DNA of 50,629 nt, from positions 322 to 50,950 of the forward strand of contig JAAAIG010000196.1 of NCBI GenBank assembly GCA_015852425.1, in the 5' to 3' direction. The stretch is from Gryganskiella cystojenkinii (Eukaryota; Mortierellomycota; Mortierellomycetes; Mortierellales; Mortierellaceae). Positions 21,126 through 33,137 of this stretch are shown here, one piece after another. A program made the position numbers and the translations under genes. The notes under the pieces are model-generated. The model saw only the letters and a list, made by a program, of their open reading frames with translations. It was not told the DNA's origin and made no database searches. Positions within the stretch are counted from its first letter, which is position 1, and the number at the start of each line of letters is the position of its first letter.

Positions 21126-22820
21126 CTATCCTCCCAATTCTGTCTCGACCGTCTTCATAAAGGCCTCGACTTCTCTGACCAGATCCGCATTCTCATCGCC
21201 TCTTCTCGTCCCGTGAGAGATCTTTAGGATCCGTCTTGACAACTTCAACACCTCGTACGACAACTGGACCGAAGTCATCCCGCCCTCGACATCGTTCCAA
21301 AGACTCTTGGCCAACGTGAACGCATGCAAGCCCACCAGCGGATGATGTCTTGGATAAATCATCAGATACAACGCCAAGATAAAACAACCAATCTTGGAGG
21401 CAAGTGTCCAGGATTGATGTTCCAGACAGGTATTGAAGAACGAGGTCGAATGCGTCATGACCGTGGTCGTAAATGGTTTTGGCAGACAATGTTCTGTAAC
21501 GTGAAGCTTGTCAAAGATATCAAACAGTCGGGTTTTATACTTGGTATCGGTCACACCCGACTGGATCATCGGCACAAGGGAATGCAGGATGTAGCTCGTA
21601 AACGACGACCGCGTGAATACTTTAGGGGCCTGAAGTGGTGGACTGACAACGACTTGTAAGGACCGAGCGCCTGGGAGGACTATTGTCTCGAATTGCTTCG
21701 TAAGCCATTCGCCATCAACCTTGGCATCGCCGTTGGGTCCATCTTGCTCACCCTCGATCAAATCATCTAGGATCCGGAACCCGGACTTCTTGTTTGTTGT
21801 TTCCCGCGGCGTTCCCGTCATCGACTCATGTTTTTCTTCCTCTTGTCCCTCTTCGCACCGTGGACAGCGACAATCAAAGTAGTACTTTTCCTTCAACAAC
21901 AATCTCCGTTCTTTGCGTTGGACACCATTATCGACATAGGACGTACAGACCTCCTGACCGGGCTCGATACACTCTAACGCTCTGACAATCTGGATCTGTC
22001 CTTCGTACATCACAATCGCGTTCGGTCGACAAGAATGATTGAACAATGCTCCCATTGGAAACGTTCCTTCCGCCATTGTGAACAACTGGGCGTCATGGAT
22101 CGAGAAATTGTTGCAATGGAACCGACACAACGTTTGGACAAGTTCCTTAACAGACGGTGGTTGACCCTGACTGATCTCGCTCTTAAACGAAAACTTGGAC
22201 TGGATCAGTTGTTCTCGTACCCGGGTCGCAATTTCTTCGTACTTTGCAAGTGTTCCTGGATCCGAAACGGCTTCGTGACCCATGAGTGTCGAAAAGACAT
22301 AGGCGGTCAATTCGAGAGATTCCGGTAAAGGTTCCAATCCTGATCCGTACCCTGATTTTGCAGGTCCCCCCAAATGCAACGACGTAGGCTCTTTGAAAGA
22401 TCCGTTCCTGAGTCGTTCGATAGAGATGACGACCATCTTGAGCATCTCGTAATCCAGGTCCTCCATATCCTTATCTGCGCAGATCCATTTGTGCCAATCC
22501 TTCCAGGCGATCGTGAAACAGTCTCGGTCACAGTAGTAGCGTTTTTTGCATACAGAACACCGTTCCAGGTCTGAAGCTCTCTTGGCGGTCGCAGTTGCTG
22601 ACTGGGGTGAGGTGGACGTCACCCGAGTTCGAAAACAGGTCTCGCAGTGTTGGGAACGATGCGTTGGAAAGAGAATCGGGTTACATAACGGTCGAGATCT
22701 TATGATGACATCGCCGGCCCTGAGCTGTCGGGTCGCGACAACCTTGCGGTACTTGTTATTATCTTTGACGAGTTCCAGACCATGAGTCTCGAGATGCCGG
22801 TCTAGGATCGACGCCGACAT
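21126..22820 (-). CDS. SET and MYND domain protein (SMYD-type lysine methyltransferase)
   Basis: Predicted S-adenosylmethionine-dependent protein-lysine methyltransferase; substrate unknown. Single exon, 564 residues. The split SET domain begins around residue 20. A MYND zinc finger is inserted at about 59-114, with the expected Cys/His series from CETC through CSVCKKRYYCDRDC to HKWIC. The second SET half contains the cofactor motif GALFNHSCRPNA (NHSC at 261-264) and the catalytic-region tyrosine in CTSYVDN. A cysteine-rich post-SET CRCPRC follows, and then a helical C-terminal region as in SMYD3. I start at MSASILDRH (22820). An ATG 48 bases upstream (22868) is in frame but adds a leader without family features. 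The palindrome TCACGTGA lies 86 bases upstream. The gene is tandem with BIR1, 186 bases apart, same strand. Confidence 0.92.
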   Translation of the reverse strand: MSASILDRHLETHGLELVKDNNKYRKVVATRQLRAGDVIIRSRPLCNPILFPTHRSQHCETCFRTRVTSTSPQSATATAKRASDLERCSVCKKRYYCDRDCFTIAWKDWHKWICADKDMEDLDYEMLKMVVISIERLRNGSFKEPTSLHLGGPAKSGYGSGLEPLPESLELTAYVFSTLMGHEAVSDPGTLAKYEEIATRVREQLIQSKFSFKSEISQGQPPSVKELVQTLCRFHCNNFSIHDAQLFTMAEGTFPMGALFNHSCRPNAIVMYEGQIQIVRALECIEPGQEVCTSYVDNGVQRKERRLLLKEKYYFDCRCPRCEEGQEEEKHESMTGTPRETTNKKSGFRILDDLIEGEQDGPNGDAKVDGEWLTKQFETIVLPGARSLQVVVSPPLQAPKVFTRSSFTSYILHSLVPMIQSGVTDTKYKTRLFDIFDKLHVTEHCLPKPFTTTVMTHSTSFFNTCLEHQSWTLASKIGCFILALYLMIYPRHHPLVGLHAFTLAKSLWNDVEGGMTSVQLSYEVLKLSRRILKISHGTRRGDENADLVREVEAFMKTVETELGG

Positions 22821-22905
22821 TGTTTTGTGTATGAAAGATTGAATGAAACGAAGAAAAGGAGATACCACAGAAGGACTTGTAATAATTTTCTCGGTTTGTT
22901 TTATA

Positions 22906-22913
22906 TCACGTGA
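22906..22913. promoter_or_regulatory. TCACGTGA palindrome (bHLH E-box)
   Basis: Perfect octamer 86 bases upstream of the SMYD start codon, inside the 186-base gap after BIR1. Core CACGTG is the binding site of fungal bHLH factors of the Cbf1/Pho4/USF type. Confidence 0.5.
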
Positions 22914-23006
22914 AACTTCGTTTATGCAATATGCTATGGTTTGGTTTGTCGGATTATTTTACACGGGGTTGTTGTTACAATAGTTAAAAAAAAAGCAAAG
23001 ATGCAA

Positions 23007-26000
23007 TCACTCTGAAGTGCCAGCACCATCCAATAGAGCTTCTCGAAGGCGACTGCACTCGTCGTCAAATTGCTGGATCCAAGTCCCTGCTGCGACCTCC
23101 AGGGCTTGGACTTGTTCCGCGATACACGCTCGGTGAAACTCTTCCACCGTCATGGAAAGCTGTTTCGCAGTCAGACCAGTTTCTTCCATCAGAAATAGAC
23201 GTCGTTCACGCTCTTCAGGATCAACGTCCTCAAATAATGATCCAGTCGTCGATGTGGTCGTTTCTGAGGTCTCCTCGCTATCCTTGATCTTGATTTTAGT
23301 AGCCTTAAGAGCAGCGGTAATGTTCTGGGCCGCATCGGTACGTTTTGAAGTCCCCGGCTGCCACACCTCTGATCGAGGGGGGAGAGGTTCCAAGTCAGAG
23401 AGTTTCAAGATATCGGTTGTCTTTCTGGCCACCGGTGAGAAGGCTCCCTGATTGTTGCGTCTTGACGCAGCGCCGAGAGCAGACATGACAGTGGCGAGAG
23501 GTGTTCCTCGGAGAGGAGTCTTGGGTCTTGGTGTATCATCCAGTCCAGTGAGATCAATCGCCCTCTGCTTCACAGGCGTACGCATGACCTTGTCTTCCGA
23601 ATCAAGCGAAAATGGCAATTCCTCTGAGCCTAATCCCGATTCCTGAGCCGCCAACCGTCGTTCCTTGTTCTGGGATCTTCTCAGATTCTGAACTTCGTCT
23701 TGAAGAGCCTGCTCCGCCACGGCGTAAACTTCGGAGGTTGCGTTCCCTTGCATCAAAACTTCCAGTCGATCGATCAACTGGTTCTGCTTCAAGGTTGTGG
23801 CGGGATCAAACTGTCTCTCAGCTGTTGTTCTCTTTGCCTGGGGTGAGTCATACGTGCCGACCCGTCTTGTGGATGATCGCATAGTAGACGATTGCATAGC
23901 GGACGCATTGCCAATCACATCTCGAACACGTTGACGGGGTGTGATTCCAGGAACATGGGTCGACCTCTTTGGTTTTGGTGTAGATGTAGTCAGCGCCTCA
24001 TCAAAAAGCCATTGAGAGGGTGATATAAACGGACTTGACAAGTGTGATTTCGGGCTTTCTGATTGCTCCTCATCTTCCCAGTCTTCAATATCCGCTCGTG
24101 AGGCGGGTCTCCGGATGGGTGTCGTAGGATCCACAACCACCACGTCCGCATACTCGATGTCCAGTAACGAGACTGCTTGCTTGCGCATCGGTGTCGAAAG
24201 GAGGGGTATTGGCGGTGGTCTGCGGACAGGTGTCGCAAGAAGGGGAATGGGTGGGGTCATGTTTACAGGTGTTGAAATCATAGGAGACGAAGACCTTTGG
24301 CGCTGTGGTGTTACTGGCGGCGAATAAGAGGCCTGCTTTGAAATTTGAGGTGGCGTCGAGGGCAAGGAAGGTGAAGGCGGTAGTGGGGGTGTGGTAGAAC
24401 GATCAACAGGCGTAGTCCTGCTCGCGTCATTTGCTACACTTGATTCGTCTGCAGTAGACTCTGACGGCGCACCACCAAGGTTCTGTTCCGTCACAGCGTG
24501 GGCGGCAATTTTGAAGTGGGGTGGGTGGGTATCGGTAGAGTTTTGTCGGCCTGGTGCATCCTCTGCCGAAACAATAGACATGTGATCATTCTCGCCATCC
24601 ATAATAATTTCAATGAGAGGCTTTCCTCCTTTCTTGGCTCCTCGTGTATGTTTTTTTGCAGCGGTTCTTGCCGATGCTTTTCTCTGGGGTTTGACGGTGG
24701 TGTTGTTGGTCTCCTCTTGTTTGGCGATGTTCGTAGGACGGCCCGCTTTCCGTTTTGCGACCTGTTTTGGCATGGACCAAGAACCACTCGAAGCTTCGGT
24801 CTTCCTAGGTGGCCCCCCTGACCTCTTCGCCATTTGTCTAGGCATGACGCCCTCCATCGAATCCTCATTAGAGTTGATCTTCTGGGAAGGACCTACAGTC
24901 CGCTTTGCGGCTTGTTTTCGAATTTGTGTTACATTGGCGTCCTCGTCTATATCCATTGGGAATACGGTCTTTTGTTTCTCAGTCCCGAGAAGATTCAATG
25001 CTGGGGAGCTCTCGGATGTTGTGCCTGGACTGGCGACTTGGCCATTGGGGGAACTGACAGTCATATCCGCATGATCGGGCTCTGATTCTCCGCCGTCGCT
25101 GATTCCAGACCATCTTGCTCGATTGTAATCTCTTTCGTCTTGAGTCAATTTCCGCTTTTTGATGACGACAGATATTCCTTGTGCTTTCAGTTGAGACCGG
25201 ACCGGCACGGCAGATGGAATTGTTTCCTGTGATTGAGATGAGTCCCTCGGAGGGGACTGTGGCGTTGTGCTCCTCAAATCGACGGGTGGCGGAGATTGGC
25301 TGCTGATGACACCAATCTTGGACGGCAAAGGTTCTTTGGATTTACGAACCTCCCTGGCCATGTTGCTGCCGTGTCCTGTGTCTTTGTCGCTTTGCGCTGA
25401 ACTGGATTTCTTGCTATTGGCTAATGTTTTGTTGATATTTGACTTTACGCTCAAATCCGATTTCCTGCTGACATCCGAGTTAGCCGAATTTGCCTTGGAG
25501 GACGTGGAAATTGGCGGATTCCTGCTTGGTAAATCAAATTCGACAGAGAGTGCAGGGGAAGTAGGGTTGGTGATTCCTTTGACGTGATGACTCTTCATTG
25601 CACTGACTATCGTAGGTATACTGGGCGGCGTCGCTACTTGGGGTTCTTCTACTTTGACTCGAACCATACTTGGGGCCTTTTAGGTGACAAAAAAAATAAT
25701 AGCAAACGATAAAAGATTAGCATATATGAGCGATAGCCTCTCCATAACAATAGCTACCTGTGCACAGTAAAACAACAATTCTTGTACATGGTTCTTCTTT
25801 GACGATGTCGAGGTCTCAGGACGTTTCTTTCGCTCTTTTTTTGATTCTAACGTTCGCTTGGATGTCGACTGTTTGGATGCTGATGTTGATGTTGATGACG
25901 CTGATGGCGTCCGTGTTGGTCTGACTGCAAAGAACGGACAATGAGGAAATCGTCTCTTGTGCTCATGAACCGGATCATCGTCGGCTTCCCAGCCTTCCAG

Positions 26001-26698
26001 TGCCGCTGAACAATATGAACACTGCGCGTTATCGGCTGATTCATCCGTTGGACAGAAAATGAATCCTGCTCTGGCCATCTAAAGTGAGATCATAAGCTAC
26101 TGATAAGCACTCGCTCTCTATAATTTTAAAGTGTAGTGGTGAACTTCCTGCTTTGCCGCATGATGTTTCTCTTTACCTTTTCCGAGGTTCCATACCAGCC
26201 TCTGACGTGATCATGTGGCCACCACTTTCCGAAGGTCTGATGTCGTGCCCTGAACATGTGTTCGCCCTGAGGTAACTCGTCCTCATTGTTCCAATCAAAG
26301 GGGTTTGGAGGTAGTTTTGCAATGGCAAATCCACAGTTCGCGGTATGACTCAAATGTTGTTCCAGGGGCTTTTCGGATCTCTCCCAATCGCCGAGTTCTT
26401 TGTTGCAGAGAAAACAGACTACGTTGTCTGGCCATCCTGCACTAGGCGCGAAAAAGAACCCTGCGTCTGCGAGCTACAAGAGTAACAACGGCCAAAGAGA
26501 TGACGGAAGCGAAGAGTGCAGGTGTATTTCCTGGAGTTAGCGACATTCTTCAAACACAAGTTGATTGAGGTCAATGTGGTGGCGATGATACTCCTCAAGA
26601 TTGCTTACAGTCTCGGGTCTGGCCTCGAATGAAGGTGGATGTGGCCAAGGACGATTCCCATTTGAGAATGATCTCAGTCGCTCGTCGTATGACTCCAT
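23007..26698 (-). CDS. BIR1: two-BIR protein of the Bir1/survivin family (chromosomal passenger complex)
   Basis: Bir1/survivin targets Aurora kinase and INCENP to centromeres and the spindle midzone. Exons 26698-26609, 26473-26177, 26078-25758 and 25676-23007 give 1125 residues; every exon is a whole number of codons. BIR1 has the zinc ligands Cys50, Cys53, His70 and Cys77. BIR2 has Cys149, Cys152, His169 and Cys176. Each BIR starts with the family R-x-F...WP block and an AGF turn (LADAGFFFAP; MARAGFIFCP). A basic Lys/Ser segment follows (about 190-236), then about 800 disordered Ser/Pro/Thr-rich residues with many SP/TP sites (potential CDK targets) and AKR/GRP basic patches. The C-terminus is a charged helix (DVDPEERERRLFLMEE, then EEFHRACIAEQVQALE) likely to bind partners. 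The two-BIR plus long tail layout matches yeast Bir1 rather than animal survivin. Start codon context is AGGAATGG. Confidence 0.93.
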
Positions 26699-26902
26699 TC
26701 CTTGTGCTATCCTGCGGGGAGTGGCTCAAGGTATGATGAATCGACAATGTACGCAGAGTTGATCCTGCTCCTGATTTACCGTTGCAGGCGTGGACAATCC
26801 GAGAATGATGAAAAATGAATAGAAACGCGCTTGCGGAAGTTTGATTTGTTTGAATGCAAACAAACTGCTCCGCCCAAGGAAATCAGCAGTGTAGACTGTT
26901 AG

Positions 26903-26910
26903 TCACGTGA
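26903..26910. promoter_or_regulatory. TCACGTGA palindrome (bHLH E-box) upstream of BIR1
   Basis: Perfect octamer 205 bases upstream of the BIR1 start codon. Same sequence as at 22906 and 37798. Confidence 0.45.
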
Positions 26911-26965
26911 TACATCCAGACAGGTGACGTCGACATTGTAGCGGAAGAGCCACATGTACTTGGAC

Positions 26966-26973
26966 GCGCCAAA
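26966..26973 (-). promoter_or_regulatory. E2F-like site upstream of BIR1
   Basis: Reads TTTGGCGC on the BIR1 strand, 268 bases upstream of the ATG, matching the E2F/DP consensus TTTSSCGC. G1/S or mitotic control would suit a chromosomal passenger gene, but one 8-mer is weak evidence. Confidence 0.3.
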
Positions 26974-29879
26974 GAGTTTGACCAGGGTGCAATATCACTT
27001 TCCATCACCACTGACAGAAGCAAAGGGCCACGTGTCCATCACTGTGGGTGTGGGACAGGTGCCGCACTCGCCACTATAAAATGACCCTCGGCCTCTATGT
27101 TTGGACTCTATCCTTCCCCTTCTTCCCCCATACCCCAAGCACGGATCAAGACCCAGGGATGTCACCATTTTCTGACGGGAAGTCAAAGCTGTCGCTTGAG
27201 AAGAACCCCTGTCGTGCTGCCTTCACCGCCGGCAGTCTTTCTCTGAGTCACAATTACGATCCAACTAACAGACTCGCCTCTCTCTGCCGCTCGACGATAA
27301 ATTTAACCAAAAGCATGGCCTCTCGTATCGGTGGACAATAATCCTCGGCGTGCCTTGTTGGCTGTTTGTTGCCAGAAGACACCCAACTCTCCTGGTACTA
27401 TCTCTCCAAGGCCGCCTCTAAACTCTGGAATGCCATACTCCTTCGCCTAGCTGGGACGAAACTTCCTTACTTTATGAACAATGTCCCTTGGCATTTGAAG
27501 GCACATCGGACGACGGCGTTCATTCCATCAAAACAGACCGAGTTATGTGTATAAGCAAATAGATAGGTCTGCGTTTGGGAAGTGGCGGATTCTTTGACTT
27601 GTCATTTCGATGACTATAGTCAACGAAGAAAATATGCCACTTCCTTGTGGCTGTCCAATCTTTGATTTGGTTGCTAGTCGTTGCTTGGATGGGTCGGGTT
27701 GTGGCGGTTTGCCGGGAAGTATTTCTTATTTGATTCCTCTGTTTGTTGACTCGGATTTAATACCGCAACCGATCTCTCAAAACTTAGCTCCGGTTCTTTA
27801 ACCTTGATCTTGTTTCCGGTCTGGCTCTCGCCTACACAAAACCTGCGCCGAGAAATTGTTTGCAAAAGGGAGGCCTTAATTGCTTGGGTATTGAAAGGTG
27901 TCGAAAAGGGTACTGAAAGATATTGAGTATGGGATAAAATTATCGGTGTTTCTCTTACCTGCACAGAGGAATTGTTCGTAAAAGGGGGGCGAATTTCATC
28001 CAAGGTGCAGAACGACCATCTTTATGGTGCAGGGTTTGGGATTATCACAACACAACCCTTTCGGGGTGGCGACCCAAACCACGACAACATCCCTTCAAAT
28101 CCGTAGAACCTGCTTATGCCAGCTGCCTTGTGTTTTTGTGCGTTTACCTCCTACTCTCCCCTGCGATATCGCTCGGACATTTCTGCATGCCTGGTGACAA
28201 AGCCAGTAAACGCGATCATCGTGACTCCATGCATAGGAACAAGAATTAGTACCTTGCATGAGAGAACAGAAATGCGATTATCTCAACATGTTTGATTCGA
28301 TCGAGAGCCGGGGGGGTTGCACCAGACATAATCGCGAAAAAACAAGGGTATGCCGTAAGAATGAAAAGAGGACGAAGGGACGGAGCTACTCCCCCTTTTT
28401 CGATCTCTAACTCAAGAAGAATAAGAACCATGTCTCTTCCTTTCTCCGCTCTCCATTTCCTTCTCCATCTCTTTCATTTCCACTGTTCATTGCGAATTAA
28501 ACTTTTTTCGCCCACGAAGAGGAGGGGCTACTCTTCGTAAAAGACCAGACCTTGGGGGTATTGTTGGCTCATCGACAATGACCAAAAATGTAGACTCAGT
28601 CATCTTCCGGAAGGGCAGCAGTGCCGCTCTCGTAAAAAAAAGTCATCTCGTTTTATTCGGAGCTAACTGCCTTAGGGCATGTCAGCCTTCATTTGCACAC
28701 ATATTGACAGGGAGTGACGAGAGAGGATGAAAACATCCTGTAAGCACAAAAAGGTGATTGGAACTTGCAGATTCAAGAATCTAACTGAACCGTTGTCCTC
28801 CACATTTCAAAATGAAAAAAAGATGCATGCTCGCAGACTCAGTCTACAAAGTAGAAAGTGTTGACTCTTTCACTTTTTCGCTTTTGTGAGAACACATTCA
28901 GCTCATTTTTCAATATCACCTTTATCGTTGTGGTCCCAGTCCTTCCGTAACAACGCCAATCCTGCAACAAGGGGAAAGAAGAGTCTATGTCTTTCGTTGG
29001 TCATTGTGATCTTTTTCATTGAACGGGTGCTTCGACATCGCCTACTGTAGATCTGAGAGGGGTGAAATCGCGAGAGAAGAGACAGGGCAGTACTCGATGA
29101 AAAAAAAAAAAAAAAAAAAACAAACAAACAAACACTGAACACAAGAATGTCAGGCTCAGCATGAACAGTGATTGGTCCTTTTATTTGCAGCAATGGTCCT
29201 TTTACTGCTCATTCGAGGTTGTTCATCGAAGGGGTCGCTCGCTATGGGCTTGCTTGATCACAAAAGATGCGGGGAAAAGGAGAGGAAGAGCGGAGTAGAT
29301 ATGCCACTTAGCGCGGTTCTTTGACCCTACGCGTTCCTTTTTCACTCGTAGATATTTTTCATCTTTTTCAGTTTTCCATTTTCCTTGGTCCGACCACGGA
29401 CCATGAAAAAAAAAGAGTGAGGAAAGCAACCAAAGTCGTTGACTTGGTCCGAGACACTCAAAATCCATCCCGACTACCCCATTTTGTTATTGTCACCATT
29501 CATCCCTCAGAAGATTCGTAATGGTCGTAGCATGTGTTACTCATCGCGAAATAGAAGATGGGTGAGAAAAGAGAGAGAAAGGCATAAGGCATGAAGGCAA
29601 CAAAAACACCAGCGACGCTCTGGACATGGTTTAACAAAGACCCATCAACTCTCCCCACGAATGCATTTTGCATTTGTTGTTGTTGTTGTTGCTGTTGTTT
29701 TCGTTCATGTTCTTCATGACTGTGCCACAGACCAACCTTTTCATTTAAGAAAGCGGACAAACCGGTCAAAGAAAACGACTTTTTTGTTTTTTTTTCTGTT
29801 TCCATCCATCAAATTCTCTCCCTCCCTTTTTTCGTTGTCCTTTCGCTTTTACTCCTCCGTAGACCGTCTTTCCTCACAC

Positions 29880-30015
29880 TCTTTCACCACCGCTATCAAA
29901 TCACTTTTCTTCTTCTCGCAAACCTAAGCAGAAGACGATCAACGAAGCTCCTCAACCCGTCGGCGCACAACATCAATACAGCAACAAACACAAAGGTCTT
30001 TCAGCTACCTCGAAG
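29880..30015 (+). other. candidate non-coding leader exon A
   Basis: C/A-rich stretch without any ATG, ending at a strong donor (AAG|GTAAGA, 30016). The true 5' end is not visible. Its partner acceptor is at 30300. It may be the first 5' UTR exon of the gene ending at 34519. Confidence 0.3.
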
Positions 30016-30300
30016 GTAAGACAGTCGTCCTTTCCATCCCTCATTCCACTTCACGAATCGGAACCCATCCCTCAACTTCGGCAAAGTCCAAAGAAAGAAC
30101 GAAAATCAGACTTTCTTTTCTGTTCGTTCTCTTCCCAAAACAAGATTGACATCTCCTTCTACTTTCCGCATCTCTTGAGCGCGATAGACATCCTTTCCTG
30201 ATTTCTCGTTCTCCCACATATTTTCTTCATTTACTTCACGAAGATCAACGATCTCCTTCCTCTTTCGGATATTAACGTTTTCCTCCTTTCACACTCACAG

Positions 30301-30451
30301 AAACGGCTGCAAACGGGTCTTCAGCATTTTTGCCAGGAATCTCTCAGTCTTAAACTTTCTTTTACTCTCATAACACACAACTTCTCTCACCACAACGAAG
30401 TCATCTCTAATCATTAAAACACGTTCGATTCTTGTCCAGAAAAACAAAAAG
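30301..30451 (+). other. candidate non-coding leader exon B
   Basis: Preceded by a branch-like TTAAC, a C/T tract and CACAG (ending 30300), and closed by donor AAG|GTAAGA (30452). It contains no ATG on the plus strand, as expected for a 5' UTR exon. Confidence 0.35.
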
Positions 30452-32590
30452 GTAAGAATATCTCATTCCCTAGCTCCTAACTCTTCTTATTATATATATA
30501 AATATATTGGCATATCTCGAGATAGAGACCTGACTTAGAAGAAAAGTGGTGACCAGGAAAAGAGTGTCGCCGCCACTTCATTTCCACCCTTCAGCATAGG
30601 TGTGATGTAACGTGGAAGGGGAGTCAATCTTCGTGCTTTGAAAGGGCCCGGACTGACAAAAAAGATTAAAGAAGGATGGGAGTGAGGGAGCAAAAAGAGG
30701 GAAGGCCTTTTCATTGGTGCAAGAAAAAGGAAGGAAAAGGAGTGAGTTTCAGAGGATACAGAGGAGAATGGGAAAGGAAAAAGAAAGACAAAAAAGAGAC
30801 CATTGCGACGGTCAAACGAGAAACAGCAGCCCTTTTTTTCTATGATGGCGATTGGAAAATCACACTCCACCTTCATTTCGTTTTGGTCTGGGGTCCTGCA
30901 TTGACCCATCTTTTTGTAATTGAAACCATGGTATACTGTTTTCACCCAAACCATGTATTACCTCCTCTGCCCCGGCTCTGGTTCCAAGGTCTGTCTGAGC
31001 ACTACATTTCCAACTAGCCCCCCCCCCCTCTCCAATCCTTCCAGCTATTAATGGAGTCACCGATCGCGTTGCACCGTGCCTCATCTCGAAATGATTTGAT
31101 CGGACCGCGATTTTTTTTCGCAATCTTTCGTACCATTTTTTTTCTTTCTTTCATTTCTTGCTCCTCGTCTCAAAAGATCCGGGGTCTCTCACACTTTTTC
31201 TCCCCCTCCATCGCCACGTTGTTTGCTGAAATTAATTAATTTCGGTCAATTTCCCTTTCCATCTCTTCTCTTGAGCCAACTGCTCAGCCTTTTTCATAAT
31301 TGGTGTTGAGCACTTGAACACTGTTCAACACCAACACAGAAAGATTTATTTTTCTTAGTCCAATTTTCTCAAATTTTTGGTTTTTTGGACCCTTTTTCGA
31401 AATGGAAAAGGAAATCCAGGAACAGTCCTTGCAGGTTCCCTCCTGCAGGAACATTGAGAGGCAGCAGTGGGTTCCCTGAGCGTTTGTCCATTTGAATCAA
31501 AACTGGATTTTGTTTATTTAGCTTTGACTCCTGCAGAAGGAAAAGCTTATCCCCATCGTCTACATGCACCACACGTCCCTTCCTCCTCTCCCGTCTCTTC
31601 TGTTCTCTGTGCGGAAACTATTTTGGAACTTTGAGCACCCACCACTCGGGAAACATTTTAGCTTCGATCTGTCGAATAAAAGGAGGACTAGCGGCCCGCA
31701 CACGAAGACCACACTTTTCCTTTTGTTGCCCCTCACCCCGCACCCAGACCCCGGTTTAGATTGGTGCATTTTTTTTGTTTACTTTAAGATCGAGCTTTCC
31801 TCGTTCCCCCTCCCCCTCCTTCTCTCCCCAATGACAATTTTCTTTTTTCTTTGTACTCCAATCGTCGCCCATGAGTGGTACTCATGAAAGACTAACCGCG
31901 GAAGGAGAGAGAGTGTGTGCGAGTGGGCGGCGGCGGAGAGAGGTCCTTTTGTGCAATTATTGCTTCAATATATTTTGGTATGTTCGTTTTAGCCTTGGAG
32001 CCGCTCTCATACTCTTCATTGAAGGAAGGTCCAACAAAAGAACAATTTTTCCCTATCCTTTTCGTGTGTATTCCCTCTAAAAACCAATCTCGACAACTGG
32101 AATTGCAACCGAAGCAAAATTTGTTGGACCTTTGTACTACCTCCGTAATTACCGGCTGGCGGGTTGGTGGCCGTGTCGCCGAAGGGAATGAAAGCAATTG
32201 GTGGATTGACGAGTACTTTTGATTGTCGCACGGATGGGCGAAAGGGTGTCAATGCCAAGCCCCTGTACTTTGAGTATTTTTATATTCCGCCTCGTAATAG
32301 AGGACGTTCAGCTCAAAAGAGATACACGTATTCCTTATTGCAATTGTTCAAGAGAGAATTAGGCCTACAAAAAAAATTATGATATCGGAAGGAGAAAGAA
32401 GAGAAGGGAGAGGGGGCAAAGGGGCAGAGAAGAAACAACCTCCAAGGGGAAGGAGAAGAGGCGCACGATTTTTTTTCCCTTCAAAAGGATCTCCTTCCTT
32501 CCCTTTTTTCCAATTTTTTTCTCATTTCTGCGCAACATTCCTTCCTCAAAGTTGACTGACGATCTCCACTTCGACTTTTGTTATCTACAG
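30452..32590. other. gene-poor stretch, possible large intron
   Basis: No supported ORF. Contents are homopolymer-rich: C10 near 31019, many T6-T9 runs. If the leader-exon model is right this is a 2.1-kb intron, otherwise ordinary intergenic DNA. Confidence 0.35.
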
Positions 32591-32687
32591 TCCCTGTCAA
32601 GAACCATATTTCTCTCCAGCCTCTGCCAGACTTCTTTTGTTTACCACAACATTTTTCATTTGCCAATGTCATCGGGCCGAACAACCA
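32591..32687 (+). other. candidate exon C with a possible upstream start codon
   Basis: Starts after GTTATCTACAG (acceptor, 32590) and ends at donor A|GTAAGT (32688). The only ATG, at 32666, opens MSSGRTT and, if spliced to 33912, continues in frame without a stop into the coiled-coil protein below (209 instead of 195 residues). Confidence 0.35.
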
Positions 32688-33017
32688 GTAAGTGTTCAAA
32701 AAAGTTCACATGTGTAAAATTCTTGAACGGCGACAATCTCGGACGGAAGAGGTGGACCCTCGCATTTTTTATTTTTTTTACGTTTCGTTGGATTCATACC
32801 CAGAATCGCGCTCACTCCAATCGACCATCAAGGATTTTTATTGCTATTTTTTTACGTTTCTTGACCCTCCGCCCCCGCTCGATACTCCTCTTGAAAAGTT
32901 TAGACAAAGAGTTATTATCAGAAAAAACTTTTCCTTGTTTGGTCTGGATATCCGAGAGTGGGGTCGAGCGTTGACTGGTTTCCCAAACCACCTCTGTGTT
33001 CAACAGCCCTTTCCCGA

Positions 33018-33137
33018 TTTTTTTTTTTTTTTTTTTTTTTCCACCCCCCCCCGAAAAAAAATTTTTTTTTTTTTTTTTTTTTTTGGCTCTTTTTTGAACG
33101 GGCGGACACAGACGCCGCTGCCCTTTTTTTTTTTTTG
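33018..33137. repeat. homopolymer cluster T23-C9-A8-T23-T14
   Basis: Runs are T23 (33018-33040), a C-rich block with C9, A8 (33054-33061), T23 (33062-33084) and T14 (33124-33137). Their lengths are error-prone in any assembly. In the leader-exon model they lie inside an intron; otherwise in the promoter of the gene at 33932. Confidence 0.7.

Larger units (their letters stand above)
26699..29880. other. BIR1 promoter and long gene-poor stretch
   Basis: The first 300 bases hold a TCACGTGA (26903) and an E2F-like TTTGGCGC (26966-26973, minus), both suited to BIR1. Beyond that I support no gene. Short plus frames at 27081-27341 and 27366-27554, behind a TATAAA at about 27075, have no motif or splice partner. 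Other contents are A21 followed by (CAAA)n at 29100-29133 and a CAA/TTG repeat at 29672-29699. Confidence 0.45.

Noticed and set aside
26609..26698. Suspected one-base frameshift in BIR1 exon 1
   Set aside because: On recounting the bases the exon is exactly 90 nt and joins LADAGF in frame; the apparent shift was a counting slip.
27048..27554. Two short plus ORFs behind a TATAAA box
   Set aside because: No family motif, no splice junction joining them in frame, and ordinary composition.
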